From Micrococcales bacterium (lineage in GTDB: Bacteria; Actinomycetota; Actinomycetes; Actinomycetales; Microbacteriaceae): a stretch of DNA of 64,000 nucleotides. Each line of letters starts with the position of its first letter. Position 1 is the stretch's first letter. Where the stretch lies: NCBI GenBank assembly GCA_947454255.1, contig CANGIU010000005.1, positions 1 to 64,000 on the forward strand, written 5' to 3'. A program made the translations under genes and the position numbers. Positions 61,706 through 64,000 of the stretch are shown one piece after another. The notes beneath the pieces were generated by a model. That model made no database searches. It was not told the DNA's origin and worked only from the letters and a program-made list of their open reading frames with translations.

Positions 61706-62990
61706 CCGAACCAGTCGCAAATTTGCAGCCTTCGCTCTTGTCCTCCCGCTTTTCCTCACTGCATGTGTCGGGGGTAGCCAAAAATCGGCTGATGGACTGA
61801 TTGTAAAGGCGGACGACTCACATGTTTACTGCAAGCTGTCAGTGCAGAAGTCCCCGGTAGTGATTCCATCTCAGACCGTTGCGATTCTTGCGCCAACCGA
61901 TACATTCGTCGACTTTGAAACTGTAATCACAGCTTCAGAAACAGAAGTTAAGGCGACTCTTGGTGGGTCACTTCCAAAGGCACAGTTAAAGGAAGCTAAA
62001 GGTCGTGAATTCTCGGTAGTCCTAGCTGACGGGAACCCGAGAATGTTGTCTAAGTTATCTGTTCAACCAATGGGTGATGCTGAATATGACATTACTAGCG
62101 CAATCGATAGCACTTTTGGGATATTCAGACTCGCAAACAATTGCGCGGCTGGAGGATTCAAGCGACCAAATGACCAGGTTGAAACTAAGCCTGAGAGCAA
62201 CATGTTGAAAGCTTTGAGCATTGCGGCAGATCAACTGACAATTTCAACGGGACCAAAAAAGATCTTTATTTTAGGAAACGGAATCCAGACTGCTGGAGCG
62301 ATCGAAATGCAGGCGGTTGGATCATTCCCAAAAAGTGAAACTACTGCAACTCTTTTAGCTAAGCGCCTGAGCGCTTCTGGCGAAATCCCGGATCTTGGCG
62401 GTGCAGAAGTTTATTGGTATGGCCTGGGCCAAGTAGATGGCGTAAATCAATCCCTTTCGGAGAAGTCGACAACTTCACTAGCCACATTCTGGAGACAGGT
62501 AATCTCCCTAGGACATGGAAAACTCATGGATGTCTGTGGTCAGTGTGGAGCGGGTAGTGCTCATCAACAGGCAATCAAAGTAACCCCAGTCGTGGTGCCT
62601 GAGTGCAAAACGAGACTTTACGAATCAGATGGTGTCGAATTTAAGCCAGACTCAGCGACTTTCACCAACATGAAGCAGGCGTTGGCTGCGGCTAAATCGA
62701 TTAGCGCTACTTTCAAAAACAAGGGTTGCGACGAAATCGCGGTAACCGGTTATGCGGCAGCTGGTGTTGATAAACAAACATACGAAAAGAAGAAGAAGTC
62801 TATCGACGCTACTAACAAGTCTTTGACAAAAAACCGCGCTGCTGCCTTTGGCAGATTGATTAGAGAAGCGGGCTTCTCCGGTCCTATCGTTTCGGTTGGT
62901 GGCGGAACTTGTGGTTCAGAATGGACTCCATCAGGCAAGGTTGACCAAGATCTGCAGAAGCTCTGTAGAAGAGTGGAAGTAACTAACTAA
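61698..62990 (+). CDS. Lipoprotein with C-terminal OmpA-like domain
   Basis: A 430-residue protein. The lipobox LTAC (Cys23) ends the signal peptide, so it is anchored to the outer face of the membrane. Residues 60-290 look like a degenerate von Willebrand A-type domain ('TVAILAPTDTFVDFE', 'ALSIAADQL', 'KKIFILGNGIQT'). Residues about 305-430 resemble an OmpA/MotB peptidoglycan-binding domain ('FKPDSATFTN', 'AVTGYAAAGVDKQTYEKK', 'LTKNRAAAFGRLI'), with several cysteines that may form disulfides. It overlaps both neighbours. Confidence 0.72.
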   Translation: MTSRTSRKFAAFALVLPLFLTACVGGSQKSADGLIVKADDSHVYCKLSVQKSPVVIPSQTVAILAPTDTFVDFETVITASETEVKATLGGSLPKAQLKEAKGREFSVVLADGNPRMLSKLSVQPMGDAEYDITSAIDSTFGIFRLANNCAAGGFKRPNDQVETKPESNMLKALSIAADQLTISTGPKKIFILGNGIQTAGAIEMQAVGSFPKSETTATLLAKRLSASGEIPDLGGAEVYWYGLGQVDGVNQSLSEKSTTSLATFWRQVISLGHGKLMDVCGQCGAGSAHQQAIKVTPVVVPECKTRLYESDGVEFKPDSATFTNMKQALAAAKSISATFKNKGCDEIAVTGYAAAGVDKQTYEKKKKSIDATNKSLTKNRAAAFGRLIREAGFSGPIVSVGGGTCGSEWTPSGKVDQDLQKLCRRVEVTN

Positions 62991-63862
62991 TGGCGAAGAA
63001 GCCAGGGCCTGGCGTTTCATTCAGATCCCTACGTAGACGCAGGAAAGACACCAACGGAATTTGGGGCCACCTTGCTAATGAAGATTCATTCAACATTGGT
63101 ACAGGTCCTCGTTGGGGATTGCCTTCCTGGGTCTTGCCTACACTTTCTATCGCTGCAGTAGCTACATTGATAATTCTTTGTGTTCAAGTTTTTGATTTGC
63201 AGAATCACAAGTTCAATCCAAACGACGTGGTTGCTAAGGCTCGTTCTGCAACATTCGAAGTCTCTTGTGGAGGTTCATCCGGAACTGCTGTTGGTATTAA
63301 TGTTCCTGTTCCTGACGGATACAAAACGGCAGTATTCTCAGCTGCCCACATCTTTGATGACTGCAAGCCTGGCGACAAGATTGATGTTGTTTCATCTGGC
63401 AGAACATATAAGGGCGTGCTTTTCAAGAAGGATCCAGCTGGGGTAGTCAACGAAAACGATCTAGAGACAATCGCCGATGTGGCACTTATTTACTTGAGAG
63501 TGAAGCTTCCCGCACTAGATGCCGCACCTGCTGGGCACGTGGGTGACTGGGTTGTTGAATTGGGCAACCCTCTGGGTGAAATCAACTATGCAACCTTCGG
63601 AATCATTACAAAAGTCACAGACAGCCAGTATTACACCGATGCTCCGACTAACCATGGAAATAGCGGTGGTCCACTTCTAGACTCACAGTCTCGGGTTCTA
63701 GGTTTGGTTTCTTGGTCGCAGCTTATCCCTGAGAATGTTGTTGATTCTAGAAATAAATCTGATGTCATGGATCAGGTGAATGGGATCTCGGGAATCAAAC
63801 GACTTAGTAACGCTTGCGCCATTATTTACTCTGCTAGCCCTAAGTGCCCGTTTAGAGACTAA
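62990..63862 (+). CDS. Membrane-anchored trypsin-like serine protease
   Basis: A 290-residue protein with a basic cytoplasmic N-terminus (about 45 residues), one membrane helix (about 48-68) and an extracytoplasmic chymotrypsin-fold domain. The triad is H120 (FSAAHIFDD), D163 (TIADVALIYL) and S225 (GNSGGPLLD). No PDZ domain is present, unlike HtrA. It is the last gene of the four-gene operon; its ATG overlaps the lipoprotein stop (TAATG). It may process envelope proteins, perhaps its neighbours. Confidence 0.85.
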   Translation: MAKKPGPGVSFRSLRRRRKDTNGIWGHLANEDSFNIGTGPRWGLPSWVLPTLSIAAVATLIILCVQVFDLQNHKFNPNDVVAKARSATFEVSCGGSSGTAVGINVPVPDGYKTAVFSAAHIFDDCKPGDKIDVVSSGRTYKGVLFKKDPAGVVNENDLETIADVALIYLRVKLPALDAAPAGHVGDWVVELGNPLGEINYATFGIITKVTDSQYYTDAPTNHGNSGGPLLDSQSRVLGLVSWSQLIPENVVDSRNKSDVMDQVNGISGIKRLSNACAIIYSASPKCPFRD

Positions 63863-64000
63863 AAGAAGTCTTGAGCCATCTCAGCTAGACGGTCAATACG
63901 ATCGTCTGTTGCTGGGTGGCTCGAGAAGAGCCTTGCAAATAACCCTCTTCTGAAGGGGTTAGTGAAATACATTCCTGCTGTTGCAATATTTTTTCTGGCA
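63859..64000 (-). CDS. M48-family (HtpX-like) metalloprotease, C-terminal part only
   Basis: The last 47 codons of a leftward gene enter from the right edge and end at TAG 63859. They encode ARKNIATAGMYFTNPF, then LFSSHPATDDRIDRLAEMAQ, the standard C-terminal signature of HtpX-type zinc proteases ('HP.t..Ri..L'). The zinc-binding HExxH part lies outside the window. It overlaps the convergent protease stop by 3 bases. Confidence 0.88.
   Translation of the reverse strand, partial: ARKNIATAGMYFTNPFRRGLFARLFSSHPATDDRIDRLAEMAQDFF

Overview
The window looks like a chromosomal segment of a streamlined planktonic actinobacterium, most likely a Microbacteriaceae of the freshwater 'Luna' type (Rhodoluna/Aquiluna-like). 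This is an inference. It rests on an actinorhodopsin-type proton pump, a class E sortase with its small membrane partner, DUF3073, an SCP-ortholog and RipA-like NlpC/P60 proteins, very short intergenic gaps with many overlapping start/stop codons, and a GC content of roughly the mid-40s percent by eye. I found no integrase, transposase, CRISPR array or rRNA.

Layout. 0-10.3 kb is a cell-surface block. It holds the N-terminal part of a large secreted repeat protein (minus strand, cut by the left edge), then a plus-strand polysaccharide cluster (GT2, galU, a glycosyltransferase/pyruvyltransferase fusion, an ABC-TMD-like membrane protein, a second GT2) and two secreted GH16 glucanases. 10.3-16.4 kb is a tightly packed minus-strand operon: tdh-kbl (threonine to glycine and acetyl-CoA), two small genes, UDP-glucose dehydrogenase, a methylmalonate-semialdehyde dehydrogenase and a small conserved gene. 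16.5-26.8 kb is mixed: a beta-CASP RNase-like hydrolase, a TPCP-type P1B ATPase, a subtilase, a Pr6Pr membrane protein, a cytochrome P450, the rhodopsin and a flavin-dependent oxidoreductase. 26.9-32.3 kb is a sugar locus (GH32-like enzyme, two permeases, binding lipoprotein, divergent LacI regulator with twin operators), probably for sucrose or fructans. 32.3-36 kb has sortase E with a 51-residue partner too short for usual ORF cut-offs, RlmN, an NlpC/P60 hydrolase and tRNA-Glu/Asp/Phe. 36-43.5 kb has an orphan adenine methylase whose tail reads antisense into tRNA-Phe, an MFS exporter, a KimA-like permease, a pair of CrcB fluoride channels, DUF3073, a NYN-like protein and a YhgE-like membrane protein. 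43.6-53.6 kb is the purine block: purM and purF leftward, purD, purC, purS, purQ and purL rightward. Between them lies a structured stretch with a 28-residue hydrophobic mini-gene.

53.6-59.8 kb looks like an accessory, possibly defence-related, island. It holds a HicA-like two-gene module, a gene broken by one in-frame stop, a GIY-YIG (T5orf172) protein and a 1196-residue RecB-like nuclease / RNase H-like / SF1 helicase fusion. 59.9-63.9 kb is an unrecognised four-gene translationally coupled operon: a coiled-coil protein, a 4-TM coiled-coil membrane protein, an OmpA-like lipoprotein and a membrane-tethered trypsin-like protease. The right edge cuts an M48 (HtpX-like) protease gene.

The best candidates for something undescribed are the 59.9-63.9 kb envelope operon, the GIY-YIG plus nuclease-helicase pair, and the hairpin/mini-protein stretch upstream of purD.
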